64,000 bases of DNA. It comes from Agrocybe praecox. Its lineage: Eukaryota; Basidiomycota; Agaricomycetes; Agaricales; Agrocybaceae. The stretch is from NCBI GenBank assembly GCA_964017145.1, contig OZ024849.1, forward strand, positions 62,001-126,000, given 5' to 3'. The translations under genes were made by a program, and so were the position numbers. This document shows, piece after piece, positions 1 to 12,284 of the stretch (its first letter is position 1; the number at the start of each line of letters is the position of its first letter). The notes beneath the pieces were generated by a model. The model saw only the letters and a program-made list of their open reading frames with translations. It did not search any database and was not told the origin of the DNA.

Positions 1-6
1 TTATCC

Positions 7-15
7 TATATAAAG
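7..15 (+). promoter_or_regulatory. TATA box of the sesquiterpene synthase gene
   Basis: TATATAAAG lies about 80 bp before the ATG at 92, which is a usual distance for a fungal TATA box. It supports choosing 92 as the start rather than an exon further left. Confidence 0.5.
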
Positions 16-91
16 AGCCTGCTTGGACGTCAAAATGGGAGTGCGTACCGCCCATTAATATCTCTCGACTACGTTTGACCATTTCATTATC

Positions 92-1433
92 ATGCGTGTG
101 CTAGAGACAGAAGATGCCGATAGGAAGATGCTCCACTTGCCTCGGACAATGGATGACTGGCCGTGGCATCGAGCCATTAACCCACACTATCGCCAGGTTC
201 AGGCCGAGTCAAACGCCTGGTTCCACTCGTTCAAGGCTTTCAATGAAAAGTCTCAGCATGCATTTGACATGTGCGATTTTGGTTAGTTTTCATTCCGCGT
301 ATCAGAGGTCTGTTTAAGATCTTTGTTGACTTGCTAACATTTTTTATTGATAGGTCGTCTTGCATCACTGTCCTATCCATTAGCCACCACAGGTTAGTAA
401 GCAACCTGCATAAATTTCCGTATACTCTTCTCCAACCAATATTTCTCTAGAGCAGCTCAGGACCGGGTGTGATCTTATGAACTTATTCTTTGTTGTTGAC
501 CAGTACACGGATGTTGAGCCAGCGCCTATGGTTCGCGAGATGGTCTACATCGTCGTTGACGCCCTCAATAGCCCCCATAAGCCACGTCCTGACGGAGAGA
601 TTCTACTTGGAGAAATTGCGAGACAGTACGTCATAGAGCAATCTCTAGAACATTTGTTGAACAAATATAATTGACAGATTCTGGGCTCGTGGAGAGAAGA
701 CTGCCACCCCAAGCGCTGCAAAACATATGGTTGACAGTCTTACTGCATACCTCAACTCGTGCGTTGAACAGGCAGCCGACAGGGACAACGACAACTATCG
801 AACAGTAGACGAGTACCTGAAGAACAGGCGAGAAAATATCGGCGTACGACCTTCATTTGTTCCTATGGAGTTAGCAATGGATTTCCCAGACGAGGTGCTC
901 TACCACCCCGTCATCGTCCAACTGTCAATCCATATTGCGGATTTAATTATTTTTGATAATGTGAGCATCCCTGACTTTTCTCTTGCCCAAAACGGTCGTT
1001 GATTATTCCAACATTTCAGGATATTGTCTCGTACAACAAGGAGCAGGCCACTGGTGACGAACGCCACAACATTCTTACAGTTGTGATGCATCAGTTCAAT
1101 CTTAACTTAGCCGCCGCTATGGACTGGGTGGCCAAACATCACAAAGAAGTCGAAACTCGCTTCCTTGACGGTCTTAAACAGGTCCCATCATGGGGACCAG
1201 AGATTGACAAGAACATGGAGGAATACATTTACGGAATGGCTAACTGGGCTCGTTCCAACGACTGCTGGAATTTTGAGGGTGGACGGTACTTTGGCAAGCG
1301 TGGACTGGAGTTCCAGAAGACTCGATTGGTTCCTTTACTTCCTCGGGTTGGTGATATTGCGGCTCAAGGTAAACGGGAGAATGTAGTTATACCACTCTTC
1401 TTCGATTCAGAGGGTGTAGAAAAGGGCAAGTAA
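92..1433 (+). CDS. Sesquiterpene synthase (class I terpene cyclase), five exons
   Basis: Exons 92-281, 354-392, 451-625, 678-960 and 1020-1433 join in frame to 366 aa. The N-terminal pattern ([10 protein letters not shown], then GCDLMNLFF) and overall plan match basidiomycete sesquiterpene synthases of the protoilludene-synthase type, which cyclise farnesyl diphosphate in the cytosol. The aspartate-rich metal motif is at residues 93-97 and reads DQYTD, where the family usually has D-E-x-x-D. The second metal site (NSE) is complete at 229-237: N229, S233, E237. The Arg-Tyr pair that follows in the family is R318-Y319. All introns are 49-72 nt with GT-AG ends. The length is slightly above the family's 330-350 residues. 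No P450 or other tailoring enzyme is seen downstream; the cluster, if any, would lie to the left of the window. The product cannot be inferred. The family call is firm. Confidence 0.9.
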
Positions 1434-3093
1434 TCAATGCTTTGCCGTTCTACTGCAATTTGCTAGGTTGTTCTGCTGTATCTAACCAAGTTTCCTAAAT
1501 AAGACCCCAATTCATTCTAACAATAGCTAGCTGTAGTAGTGCTATTAGTCGTCTTAATGTTCTAATAATATAATTTTTAACCACTCCACGAGTTATATGC
1601 GCGGCAGTGGGAAATATACTGATGGCCGCTGCAACCATTCGTGATCGTGATATATTGCATTTTACTGCACATACAGGTTATCAAGAAATATAAATTGCTA
1701 AGCTGCCCTTTGTCTCCTCATTGATAAAAAACCAATGCCCCAAAAGAATGAAATACGAAAGAAATGAAAATACGAAAGAAAAAGAAAGAAAGAAAAAGAA
1801 GACAAGGATGAAAGAAACAAGAAAAGAAGACGAAAGAAACAAAGAAATACAGAGTGCTCACTCCTGACGCATAGTCTCGCGGTTGTCAGACGCAGTGCTC
1901 CGCGTTTACGAATCGCCCGAATAAGCATACGCATAATATTATAAACAAAACCGTTAAGAGACAATGTCGCCTGGTTGATAGAGAATTAGTGTGCGCATCA
2001 AAGAACATAAGCTGAATACGAACCAAGGATATAAATGATCGACACAAGATTCGTCCGTGACAAGAGAGCGACGTAAGATATAGACCATGGTATATGGTTC
2101 GATGACCAGATCTCAGATGTTACGGACAGGCCATTAGAAAGGAACGAAAGGGAGAAAGTACGAAAGAGCAAAGATACATAACACAGGTGTGGCAAAGGGG
2201 GTCAAGCGCAGCGCGACGCATATAAATCAGTGAACGCAGGCACATAAACACATTAAGAAGCAACGCACGCGGGCGAAGCATGAGGTAAGACCATCAGAGT
2301 TTCCGAAGCACGAGTCGAACGTCGAAGAAACAGTCTATAATGTCTCTATTAAGGCCGAAGATTCTTCACGCAAACGTTCCTTTGCCAACTGGGTGATAAT
2401 ACCGAAAATGCCGGGTGCGATTGAACACGTAAGTACGCAGAGAGAGGCGAGAAACAGAAAATCAGAATGAAGCTATCTGTGGCGGACGAATGGACGCGCA
2501 ATGGAGGATGGTCACTGATTCCAGCCGGAGAGATATTCGGATGATAGAAACTGGAGATGTATCAAACAGACCAAGCCGAATCGTAACGGAAGCCTTAAAA
2601 AAAAGCAAAACCAGATCAACTATAAAGTACGAATCCAAGCGTAATTGGACGGCACAGAGAAGAACGCTGGGCAACAGCGATAGTTCATCCATGCGCACGC
2701 AGATGGGAGGAAAGAAACGTCGATGGAAAGGGAAGGAATAAGCGACCTCAAGAGAGGACGATGAAACACCAATGGGTCATATCGAGCGACTGAGTAGGTG
2801 CGGCACGGAGGATGAACGACGCGATAGCAAGATTGGCGTAAAGCATCGCGTTAAGCAATTAGTTCGGATCTGGATATGTCAATTATTGAGGTTAACGCGA
2901 CGCGCAACGGTAAACAGAAAGGAGCTAGGATTGAACGAGATACATACAGGACAATGTGGGATCCAGAACAACATACGGTACGATTACGAGGCAAACGAGC
3001 AGAGGAGAAAGACTATATCAAGTGGGAGATTTACCCAAGCGTACGTGGATTAAAGCTGGCACATGGGAAGCGTAAGTATTGGCGAAAGGAGGA
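1434..3093. repeat. Purine-rich repeat-derived DNA with a GAAA-type low-complexity tract
   Basis: No gene is supported here. From about 1740 the plus strand is strongly purine-rich. At 1744-1855 it is almost only A and G, in GAAA/GAAG units. The part at 2680-2750 (GGGAGGAAAGAAACGTCGATGG and flanks) recurs at about 8090-8130, 17390-17445 and 22755-22800, so it is an interspersed repeat. Open frames in this stretch are compositionally biased and show no family motif. Confidence 0.6.
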
Positions 3094-3904
3094 TTGGCCT
3101 GGAAAGACTAAAAGAGGCTGTCGAACGTGAGCGAGTAGAGGAAGGCGACGGGAGGCGTCGGAAATTCAACCATGCACGCGTATATTTTGGAGGGGAGGTT
3201 GGGAACTCCTGGTGCACCCTGAAACTGAAGCTTTGAAGGCCTGACGGACGGTGCCGAGGAATAATCAATTGAAGGAAGGGGAAACCCTAGCTCGCTCTGA
3301 CATGGCAGAAAAGCTAGATGAGTGCGATTTGAGCGAGTAGAGGAGGTAGGAGGTGGGCAACAGAAACCGAGCCCTCGGGACGTTGATGGGAGAAAGGGAT
3401 GCCGGTGGATGGAGATCGGATTGAACGGAAGAGAGGGGGATTGGACGCTCCACGCTCAGCGCTCAGATCTCAGAGCTCAGCCGAGAGAGGTGGTTGAATG
3501 TGAGCGCTGGAGAAAAATAACAAGAAAAACGCAAGCCCTGGTGGTTTTCGAGGTGATGGACGCGGATTTTGGGCTTGAATGAATGAGTTGGCGGTACCGG
3601 TAAACGACGGCTGGTAATGGATAGCGGAGCATACCAGCATAGCTCCAGCATCCCTACTTACGTACTCGTTGCTCAAACTAACCCTCAACCTATGACAAAT
3701 AACAGCGGCGAAATACCAGTTCGGACTGTTTTACGCTCTAAGTCGCTTGTTCGTTCATATGTCGGATGCAGCGTGTGTAAGGTTCAAGTCGAATTGTGCC
3801 AAGACCGTCAATTTCCATCCATCCATCGTACGTTCCTTGGGAATCCCATATGCTAAGGCTCGTAGGGGTGCATTAATTCCTGATAGCGGACAAGTCGAAG
3901 AAGC

Positions 3905-3993
3905 AAAAAAAGAACCACGTCACGAAAGGAACGTCACATCGGGTGACGGAATCGGAGTTCGGCAGTCGGAAGCGTTATGCCGAGCCTCGCCAA
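3905..3993 (-). repeat. CACATC/GATGTG repeat module (copy at 3.9 kb)
   Basis: On the minus strand the module reads GGCTCGGCATAACGCTTCC, then TCACCCGATGTGACG, then GTGACGTGG. The same order is found at about ten other places in the window in both orientations. It probably marks an end of the purine-rich repeat family. Confidence 0.65.
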
Positions 3994-4512
3994 TGCGATT
4001 GACTTCGATAGAATTCTGATTCATACTTGGGTATGACCAGGTTAATATTCACTTTCACGAGGCTCTGCATTTATGTAGTCCTCCTTAAGGCTTAATTTCA
4101 AGAATAATATTTAAGTTCTCTCAGTCATTTTCATTTTCCTCTAAATCTATGCCGCGTCCGCACGACGCAACTAAACACGTTCAGCAATCAGCTTAAGCTC
4201 AACCGACGCAACCACTTCCAGCGACTCAAAACACAAAAGCATCCTGGCTGTACTACTGGTACATGTATATGTAGCTTGTGAGGTATGTAGCCCTCAAGTC
4301 CTCGCATAGACGCGGACGCAGAGGTCAACAACGTTCGAAGTACTAGTGACTGCACGGGAACACACCTAGTACCTCAAACACTGTGAGTAGCACAAATCAG
4401 ATACTAGTACAATAACTATCATGATTCCATGGAAAGCTAGTTAACTCAAATGCGGGGTGGTACTCGGTGCAAGACATAGCAGTGTGATAGCCTGGCCCTG
4501 CAGGCGAGGCCG

Positions 4513-4695
4513 CTGTGGCAGTGCAATCTGGCCGATTGCCCATACACGTAGATTGGATGGGATATATCATCTGTACGACAACGACGCGTCCATAGCCGAG
4601 CAATTCCATCTACCACTTTCGTGCGAGACTGCTGGACGCGCTTCCGAGCCCAGCTACGCCATCCAGATACATACTGGACTGCTCCACCCCAGTCT
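4513..4695 (+). repeat. Head module of the interspersed repeat family
   Basis: GGCAGTGCAATCTGGCCGAT is followed by GTAGATTGGATGG, then by GACGCGCTTCCGAGCCCAGC and CTGGACTGCTCCACC. Equivalent modules occur at 19.94, 26.19, 39.88, 40.55 and, inverted, 54.5 kb. Confidence 0.7.
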
Positions 4696-5077
4696 TGATT
4701 TGCACTATGGTCGCGCGCCGAGTCGCGGTGAGCTCAGTATTGGTATTTCATTGCACTTGCTTTGTCCTAAAATGAGTAGAGAGCAATTAACACATGCCTC
4801 TAATACGTTAAGAATACAAGGCAAGTGATAGAGGGGATTTCGTCCGTTCCGATTTATCTGATCTGAGTCGAGTCACACTGACTATTTCTCCCTTTGTATT
4901 TTGTGATCAAATGCATATAGACAGCGTTCCATGCACCTCCATTACATGAAAAGCCCATCCAAAGTGCCTGATGAGTTACAATGTATGTAGTGGATAAGAA
5001 CACACAAGGCAAACCTCAAGAAAGTCATGTCATACTGACATGAGATAAAATCTTCCGGATCAGGATCAGAAGCCTTA

Positions 5078-5845
5078 GGCCGAGGCTGGAGTGATGGGCG
5101 CCCATCTTCTAGTGCACACAACATCGAGCATCAGTGCGACAAAGCTCCAGTGTAAGGTACGCACCTTGCCTACGCCCGAAACCAACGCAAACACGCCATC
5201 CAAGTGCGCATTCCCACGCACTTGATGCGTCTTAGCTAATTGACGAACTTGGTAAATTTTCTTATTTTATTCAAATTTCATGGTTCCCTGCCTATTGTCG
5301 CACTATGCTTTTAATTCACTCTCTTAATTTTCATAATTCCGAACGTACGAATATATTTTTATGCAGTGCAGCATTTCGGACCGAAGTTATTTCCCTTTTT
5401 AGTCTAATTTCTCTTCTGCCAGCAAAGCAACAACAGGGTTCTCCGTCGCTTGTTCAATTTCACTTGAAATTTTTCTTACTTCCGTTTGTACCTTCCCCAT
5501 TCCTCTTTATTCTTGAATTTTGTCTCCTGAGTATAGCTACAAGTAGATTTACTTATATAACAGTAGTCCTACTTGTTTTGTACTCCGGAGAAGAGGAATA
5601 GTACCTGTCTCGCCAGTATCCACATGCTACGCAACTCACCAAGTTCTAAGCAACGATTATAGGCATTCACGCGCACGTCTCCGCATTCCTTTCCTTTGCA
5701 CCACCTACCACATCATCACCAAGAGTTCTAGGACCCCCGAGACGATTCCGCCTCGTCTCACCTCCTTCGACCGAACTCACAACAGTTCGCATCATTTCAC
5801 CAGATCTGATGGAGTTAAGACAGCTTAGAATGATTTAACATCACA
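5078..5845 (+). mobile_element. Repeat insertion present only in the left duplication copy
   Basis: The right duplication copy runs directly from GATCAGGATCAGAGGCGTTA to ACACGTTACGGTCATAG. The left copy has about 770 bp between these points. The inserted DNA matches, in inverse orientation, 53.86-54.50 kb, including the stretches around GTACTCCGGAGAAGAGG and CCAGTATCCACATGCTACGC. It is therefore a transposed member of the head-module repeat family that arrived after the duplication, or was lost from the other copy. Confidence 0.55.
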
Positions 5846-6167
5846 CGTTACAGTCATAGTACAGAAGGAAAACTACATTTTTACGAACTTGAGGTGATAG
5901 GGGGGGAGCGGCCAATGTATGATTAGTATATTTCAACTGAGAAGGGAGTTATAGACTAATACACTAATGGTCTGTCTATGCCAGATAGGTCTCCACTCTA
6001 GAATGGGCAACTAGGAGATCTCTTAAATTTGATCCGCTAGTTATGGTGTGCAAAGTAACTTTGGAACTTAAATGATGCGGTCAATATTCAACTATAATAG
6101 AGGACTTTTTCTTCTATTTAAGCCTACAGAATGCTGCCCTCAATGTACCACCCTACCCCCGTTCAAC

Positions 6168-7450
6168 ATGAATGTTCGCAGAGAAGGCCTCTACACTACA
6201 AGCTTTCAGAAATCAGTTATTAGTGGTAACCTGAACTCGACCCTCGTTGGGTTCTATCTAATTGGTATGCTTCGATGAAATTGTATAAAATAGGCTCATA
6301 ATTCAACCAAGATTTACAGGAGGATATTTCGGTCTATATATGCTCACACTGGGGGTTTTGGGTAAGATAGATGCATAGGAAGTCAACATAAAATATTAAC
6401 TGCAACACAGCGCTCAGGCCCCAACGCGCCCCACGCATTGTTTCCTTGGTCCTTACAGGCTTACTTCTCAGTTCCCTCGTACAAATAATACTCCAGTGGT
6501 ATTATTTGTACAACTGCTTTGTATCAGGACCGGAAACTAGAGAGGGTATGTTCTATTTTAGCTTCTCTAGCTTGTACAACTTTCCGGTGGTGGGAATCGT
6601 TACTTCAATAATGCTGGGACTTGGTCAATGTCTTGCAGATATGCTCATGGTAAATATCTTTCAATATAAATGTCAAAATGGGTATATATTAATCAGGGAA
6701 TCCAGGTTTGGCGTTGTTGGAACATTTTGTTTCAATCGAGATTTCTCAAATGGGCCCTTGTCAGCCTTTATATTGCAGAAGTTGGTGAGTCTCATGTTTC
6801 TAGCCCATCTGGCAATCTCACATTATATTGTTAGTCCTGATTATTACAGGCGTGATACTCATGGGCTTCCTGGAGTATAATACAACTCACAATATCAGGC
6901 GGCAGTACAACTTTATAGAAGGCGGCAGCTTATGTGTGACAGCCATAACCAGCGTTATAGCAACAATCGTCATTGGTGTTCAAATACACTCGTCAATGCG
7001 CTTCAACCCTGCTGTACGAAAGAGATACATACACATTATTGAGATAATAATGCAATCCTCCGCACTATACACCCTCGCAGCACTTTCGGATGCGATCACC
7101 TACTTTATTACCAACACCCCGAGCCTGGATTCACCTACTTCTGCACTTATAATTGCGAACGATTATACATCTGCTATTACCACAATTGCCACTGTATGCT
7201 GTCCAAACTTTCTCTGTCACCCTTAGCTCACCATGTTTAACAACCATTATATTAGGCTGTTGCACCCACGCTCATGGTAGCCCGTATAGCTCTATCTGGA
7301 GACAAGTTAGTGGAAAGTAGCTCAACCAACGCTATGTCCACACCGCCGGATGCGGTCCTTAGTGCATTCACAGCAGCTCCTCAGCACCAGCAGAGCCCAG
7401 AGGATCGCGAGGCACAACAAGAGAGTGAAATTAATTCAACAGACGTCTAG
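6168..7450 (+). CDS. Seven-pass membrane protein, Agaricomycete 7TM family, copy 1
   Basis: Exons 6168-6264, 6320-6361, 6411-6649, 6706-6784, 6850-7193 and 7256-7450 give 331 aa. Hydrophobic segments spread through exons 1-6 predict about seven membrane passes. Landmarks shared by all copies here are the QKSVISGNLNST start, VWRCW at 127-131, HIIEIIMQSSALY at 214-226 and APTLMVAR at about 270-277, followed by a hydrophilic tail. These match a very large, uncharacterised Agaricomycete 7TM family; I know of no established function, and the GPCR-like topology is inference. The closest relative is copy 2 at 20728-22007, within the duplicated block. All splice sites are GT-AG, and the first five introns have the same phases as in the seven paralogues. 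No disabling mutation is seen. Confidence 0.85.
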
Positions 7451-7689
7451 GTCTAGTATGATCCTTGCTTCCAGTATTACTCATTTTATATCACTCCAAG
7501 GACGTTTTTAATACATATACCGTGACAGAATATTCAATGTAGCCTCCATTCAGTATGCTTCAAAAATTTACGGATCATCATTTCAGGACCCTTAGTGACC
7601 CAGTCTATAGCCCATGACTTAATATTTTATGTTCATGTTTTTCTTATGGTATTATACGATTGAACATATACACATACAAAGAAAGGGAA

Positions 7690-8147
7690 GAGGATGCGCA
7701 AACCGCCAGATACGAGATACAAAAGAGCGGATATGTGATACCAAGTTGGGATTATAGAAAGGCAGACGAGAGGGCAGGCGAGTGAGCTTCAGCCTGGGCT
7801 GTTGGTGAAAAATGTAGACGCATACAGCTGAGTGAAATCAAAATGCACTCCTGCCCTGAGCCCGTGGGCTCCGCTGTCAGAGTACAAGGACAGGTAAACC
7901 GAGTTCTGGATGCGTTGAACAGGCAGAACACAAACACCGTCAGAGGAGCTTTTGGATGATAGGAAAAGAGTGGTCGTAAAGATAGGAGAGAGTCGGGAGT
8001 GTGAAAGATGAGAAGTGTGTGCGTGGAACAAGACACATCGAGCACGATGCCCAGTACGAGCCTGTTTATGGTGTCGGCAACGAGAATTCACCCATGCACG
8101 CATGAATGGGAGGAAATAAAAGTCGATCTAAATAGGTAAATTCAACG
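7690..8147 (+). repeat. Purine-rich repeat, end of left duplication
   Basis: This stretch matches 22250-22808 and contains the CCAGTACGAGCC and GGAATTCACCCATGCACGC type blocks also seen at 17.3-17.4 kb. The plus strand is A/G-rich. There is no supported gene. Confidence 0.55.
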
Positions 8148-9520
8148 CCAAATTTCCCTCTTGGATGAATGTCAAGGCCTAAGGTATCAAGATTTGAACA
8201 GCACTCGGGTATGGGTGTGTCAAGTACTCAGATTAGACTAGTCGCGGCAATCGCCGGTGACGGTCAGCTGTGCACGCTGGTCACCAATAATAGAAACACC
8301 TTCTGACGGGACTACCACTGCGCGGGCCAGATTGGACTGCTCCACTGGTTAGTCAAACATCGCCCAAATTGGTCTTCTAGACGGCAAGAAGGGCACTATG
8401 GAACGCGCCGGCATTTTTTACTCTCAGATTATCAATGATGGACGACATCAATGATGAAAACAGCCAGCCATCGGCAACAAAACGATGAGCCAGTGGAAGA
8501 GTGGAGTTTCAAGATATTCAAGGCAATAAATAAAGACGAATAAGTGGAGAGATTAGGAAATCGAAATCACTATTAGTCTAGGACCAACGCGCTGACGTTG
8601 GAGTCCAGCTGAACCTGCATGCTCGATTTTGACGGTTTTAAATAACAATCCATCGATGTAATGATTATAAAAAAAAGGCGGTGTATTCGACGTTAAACTG
8701 TAAGGCGAACGAAGGAGAGGAGATAAAACAACCAGGAAAAGGCCAAACGGGACGATTAGGGTCAAGTCAGAGCTGAAAAATCAGTGGTCCGAAGTACCTC
8801 TCACGCACCGAACCGTTTTAATAGGTCCGAGTCTCTGTCTCTGTTCCAGTTCCACTCTTTTCCTTCCAATTTTTTCGATTTGTAAAACTCTATTTATAAC
8901 TCATTTAAATGACTCTCATGACGTTCGATACATACAGGGAATGGTGAGCACATGTCGGAAAAATCAAAATCAGTAAATATTAAAATATACTGCGAGATAT
9001 TCACATATCAGACCGTCACCTCTTCGGGGGGGTTATATTCCTCAGAAGTTTCTCATCCACTCTGAGTACGCTTTATCATGCTGATAATGGTCATCTCTTT
9101 GGCAAGAACTGACCGTGGCTATATTGCTCAGAAGTTTCTCATCCACAGTGAACACACCTGATCAGCTCGACAATGTGTGATCTCTCGGTTCGCTACCAAT
9201 CCGTCGGTTAACCTGTGATACTTCTCATAAGACTTGATAACAGTGTTAAGACATACCAGGGTGAGAAGCACGGATCCATGCGTTTACGAATCAACACAAG
9301 GATCAGTTCTGACATCACCAACCAGTACGAATAGGGGCAATTCATCCAGGGCGTTGGATGAGGCTAGTATACCATATTAGATATCATGTAACAACCCATG
9401 TAGTCGTCAGAAATGGTAAATGATCACATATGATTACACTTTATATTAAAACAGATGAGAGAGGACTGTATGGTACATTAAAAGAGTACACTGTATTTCG
9501 CATTGTCATGGTCATGATGG
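8148..9520. other. Left flank of the Plavaka region, no gene seen
   Basis: This is unique DNA between the duplicated block and the first transposon-region gene. A short block, TCAGAAGTTTCTCATCCAC, occurs twice, at about 9040 and 9128, which suggests subterminal repeats of a transposon. I could not find a matching inverted terminus on the right side by eye. Confidence 0.4.
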
Positions 9521-10233
9521 TCAAGAAAGCTGATGGACCTGGTGAAAAATTTCGTCTAACTTATCATCGATACATTGCCTCTCCTCCTCCCCTTTATCAA
9601 CCACCTGTCGAATATAGTCCTTTATTTCTTTGATCTCCCCTTTAAGCCACTCCATGTCGTCCTCAAAGACGAAGGTGAGGCAGCTTCTTTTTATAGGTGG
9701 CTGTTGATGTTTGTGTTCGTCACCGACATCCGAGTCGTGGTCTAGAGCTTTGCGCTTTGCCGTGGTCTGCGATTTGGTAGGCTTCGGGATCTATATTTAA
9801 TCAACTAGTAAGCTGTATTTTCCTAAACTCACTGTTTTCGCTGGGATACTGCATGCTGGTTTACGCTTCGATGTGGAAGCTGGGCCCTGCTGCTCACATC
9901 AATAGGGTTGAGTCTTTCATTTTGTCAATTAAGGAGCTCAGGACTCACTGTCTCAGCACCCGTTGTGTTCAGAATGTTTCTTTCCCCGAGCCGAGCCTTT
10001 GATGTAGCAGTCGTGATTTTCCGGGGTGAACCGTTGTTCTCTGAGTCAAATCCAGCTGGCAAGTTATGATGTTCAACTCGGATGTGGGGCTGGCGGGGCT
10101 GAACAAGAGGTGGGTCATCTCCAATACGAATAGGGGGGAAGTAGGAGTAATCTTCGGATTCTGGGCCATCGTGGGGTGGTGAAGGAGGATTGGGATATAA
10201 GGGAATTGGTTTGCGGTGAGGAATGTTACTCAT
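9521..10233 (-). CDS. Small Lys/Pro-rich protein with C-terminal coiled coil, in the Plavaka region
   Basis: Exons, in order of translation, are 10233-9949, 9892-9833 and 9790-9521, giving 204 aa. ATG 10233 is the first in-frame Met after an upstream stop. Introns are 56 and 42 nt with GT-AG ends. The first half is Pro-rich (PIPLYPNPPSPPHDGPES). The middle is basic with repeated KRK-type clusters. The last 45 residues are a Glu/Lys/Asp-rich helix (EWLKGEIKEIKDYIRQ...) that should form a coiled coil. I do not recognise a named family. It is followed on the same strand, further upstream, by the DUF6698 gene, and both diverge from the transposase. An accessory DNA-binding or assembly role is only a guess. 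The spliced frame staying open through three exons supports that it is real. Confidence 0.6.
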
Positions 10234-10535
10234 GATTTTGGGGATTTCTCGATAGGTTCGTTGTCTTTTATGTTCCGCAGGACTGCGCAACAGCGCCAAC
10301 GATGGAGCTTCATTTTCACTATACTGTGGAGCACGTCATATTTGGAGAAACTAATAGGTCGCATTAGAGGAGTGTTCTAACAGCATGTATTTGGAGCGAA
10401 GATGGTTACACCAAGCAACACAGACATACACAAGGACCGAAATGTTACATTCTGAACTTTATTACTACATTTATTTACATCACAGATCACTAGTTAATAT
10501 ATTGATTTGTATGACTTGAGAAATGAACAAATTGT

Positions 10536-12002
10536 TTAATCTTCAGCGTTAGAGTCACCATTGGATTCGTCTAGTACGGAAGTGGCATTGTCCTCGATCT
10601 CATCGTCGTCGAGCATCTGCATGGCAATCTTGAAGCCACTCGAGCTGGCATCGCGGTCAACAAGACTTGATTCCGAATTTGGGAAGACAATTCGGTCCCA
10701 TTCGCGAATGAGATTCAAGACACTCCTCTTCTTCCTTCGAAGACCGGACATAAGGAATCCAAGATATTCGTCGAAATCTTGAGCATAGGGAATGCCTGTG
10801 TTTTGTCCAACACTTTGAAAAGAATCGTCACACGAAAGCGCCCAGCGAGCCTAGGTATTTTAATTAATGTTCAGGATGAGAGAAAAATATAGCAAGAATA
10901 AAATCGTACCAATACTGCAGTTGCTGCTATTGCGCCTGGCGTGATGTTTCGAATTCGATGCTTCCGAGCCATGGTGTCGTTCTTTGGATTCGATGGGATG
11001 GCAACATGTATCATTCCCCTAGCAGACAATGGACCACGAATAATAGCACAAAAGACCTTAAATAAATTTGTTATTCACTATGTTTTAACAGACAAGCTTG
11101 ATGACTTTTACTTACCTGCATGAGAATTGGATTCAAAAACACAGTATTGATGTCATAGGTTCCCTTGAAATCTTTGTGAAGAATTTTGACATCAGCACTG
11201 GAGTACGAGCCACCACCGTCTACTTCCACCCAACCGATACGGCTTCGAAACTTTTCTTTCCGCGTCTCTGCACGGAGCATGTCATTGTCAGAGACATCGA
11301 ACAGGGCGGCACAGTGGTGACGAAGGCGAGTTGCTGTATTTGAGCGTTGTGTCCGCATCGCGCTCGTGAACTATTTTTATAGGACCTCATAATATTAAAC
11401 TCAAACTGAAAATCGTAAATAAAATGTCTAAACGTACCGCTTTAATAACCCAAGGCTCTGAAATTTCTTGAGAGAGACGAGGACCCAAAATCTCCATTAT
11501 CTCGTGTATTTCTCCCTGCACTTTGTTATCAATGTTCTCAAACCTCTCCGCTTCAGAAAAATCTTGAACATATTTCGTCTTGAATGTGCTGTCCGCAAGA
11601 TGGAGCCAAAGGCCGTACATTATTGTATAGAGATGCCCGGCTTGTGCAACTTGTTCCTGGTCTTCACGAATCCTGTCTGCATCGATTCTCTTGCTATCGC
11701 TGCGCGCCTTCTTTGCAGGGGTTTCGTCGTCGGTGTCGCTCTGGTTACTGATATCAGTGAGCTTTCGTCGTAGCTCTCTAATTTCAGCCTGAGCAGCATT
11801 CCTATCAATTTCAAGGTCACTGGCAACCTGTCACATAAACAGGCAATAAAGATGATCACATGAGAAATATTACACGTCTCTGTAAGGTCCACGATGCAGT
11901 GCATACCTTTATCAACTTCGATGGGCTGGTTGTAACACTTAGTGTAACCTCAGGGGACACAGAATGATCTTCGTGAGCAGTAGGCTGGGAAGTTGATGGC
12001 AT
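10536..12002 (-). CDS. DUF6698-type protein, Plavaka-associated
   Basis: Exons, in order of translation, are 12002-11907, 11827-11438, 11370-11116, 11056-10910 and 10850-10536, giving 400 aa. All splice sites are GT-AG and in frame. Residues 33-55 form a short charged coiled coil (EIDRNAAQAEIRELRRKL). A basic patch (KKARSDSKR) follows. The core from about 90 to 345 carries the pattern I associate with DUF6698: YGLWLHLAD, then LFDVSDNDMLRAETRKEK, ITPGAIAATAVLARWALSCD, GIPYAQDFDEYL. The tail is acidic (DDDEIEDN, GDSNAED). DUF6698 proteins are common in basidiomycete genomes and have no established function. Here the gene is head-to-head with a Plavaka transposase, 282 bp apart. The open frame is intact. 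Confidence 0.75.
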
Positions 12003-12284
12003 GGTCCTTGGATAAAGTAAGTAAGGTTGGATGATATTTTAACGTCTTTCTTCGGATTTTCGCATCGTCTTTTATACAGTCTCTGAATCTTTAGACTGAT
12101 TTGAGCTCCACATTGAACAGGCCATCCCTGAATGTATCCACTTGATCACATATGTATGGTGACGCTATGAGCTAACCAGCGGCGCAGCGCTCGTCAACAC
12201 CCCACACAAGTGAGCAAATGATTAAACTGTAGGTAAACATAACTTATAAGGGAGCCATCTATAAGGAAGCCATCACTCATCTCC
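12003..12284. promoter_or_regulatory. Divergent promoter region between DUF6698 gene and transposase
   Basis: The 282 bp between the two start codons must hold both promoters. ACTTATAAGG at about 12240 may serve as a TATA-like element about 45 bp before the transposase ATG. On the minus side CTTTTATACAG lies at about 12068-12078, some 70 bp before the DUF6698 ATG. Confidence 0.4.

Larger units (their letters stand above)
3094..8147 (+). repeat. Left copy of a ~5 kb segmental duplication
   Basis: This block aligns by eye with 17863-22808 in the same orientation. Homology starts at the shared GGCCTGGAAAGA and ends near 8147, where the left copy runs into unique DNA before the Plavaka genes. 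The duplicated unit contains purine-rich repeat, a CACATC-type module, a head module and a complete 7TM membrane gene with its flanks. Relative to the right copy, the left copy has extra sequence at about 5078-5845 (a repeat insertion) and at about 4200-4350. It lacks the hAT-like insertion at 19016-19902. Confidence 0.8.

Noticed and set aside
2462..3688. Several long overlapping open frames on both strands
   Set aside because: They lie in purine-rich repeat DNA, show Arg/Glu/Lys or Ser/Pro/Leu bias only, have no family motif and recur wherever the repeat recurs.
6650..6705. Exon 3 of 7TM copies 1 and 2 read on without an intron
   Set aside because: The frame stays open by chance, but comparison with copies 3-8 shows an intron here, restoring the shared VWRCW start of exon 4.
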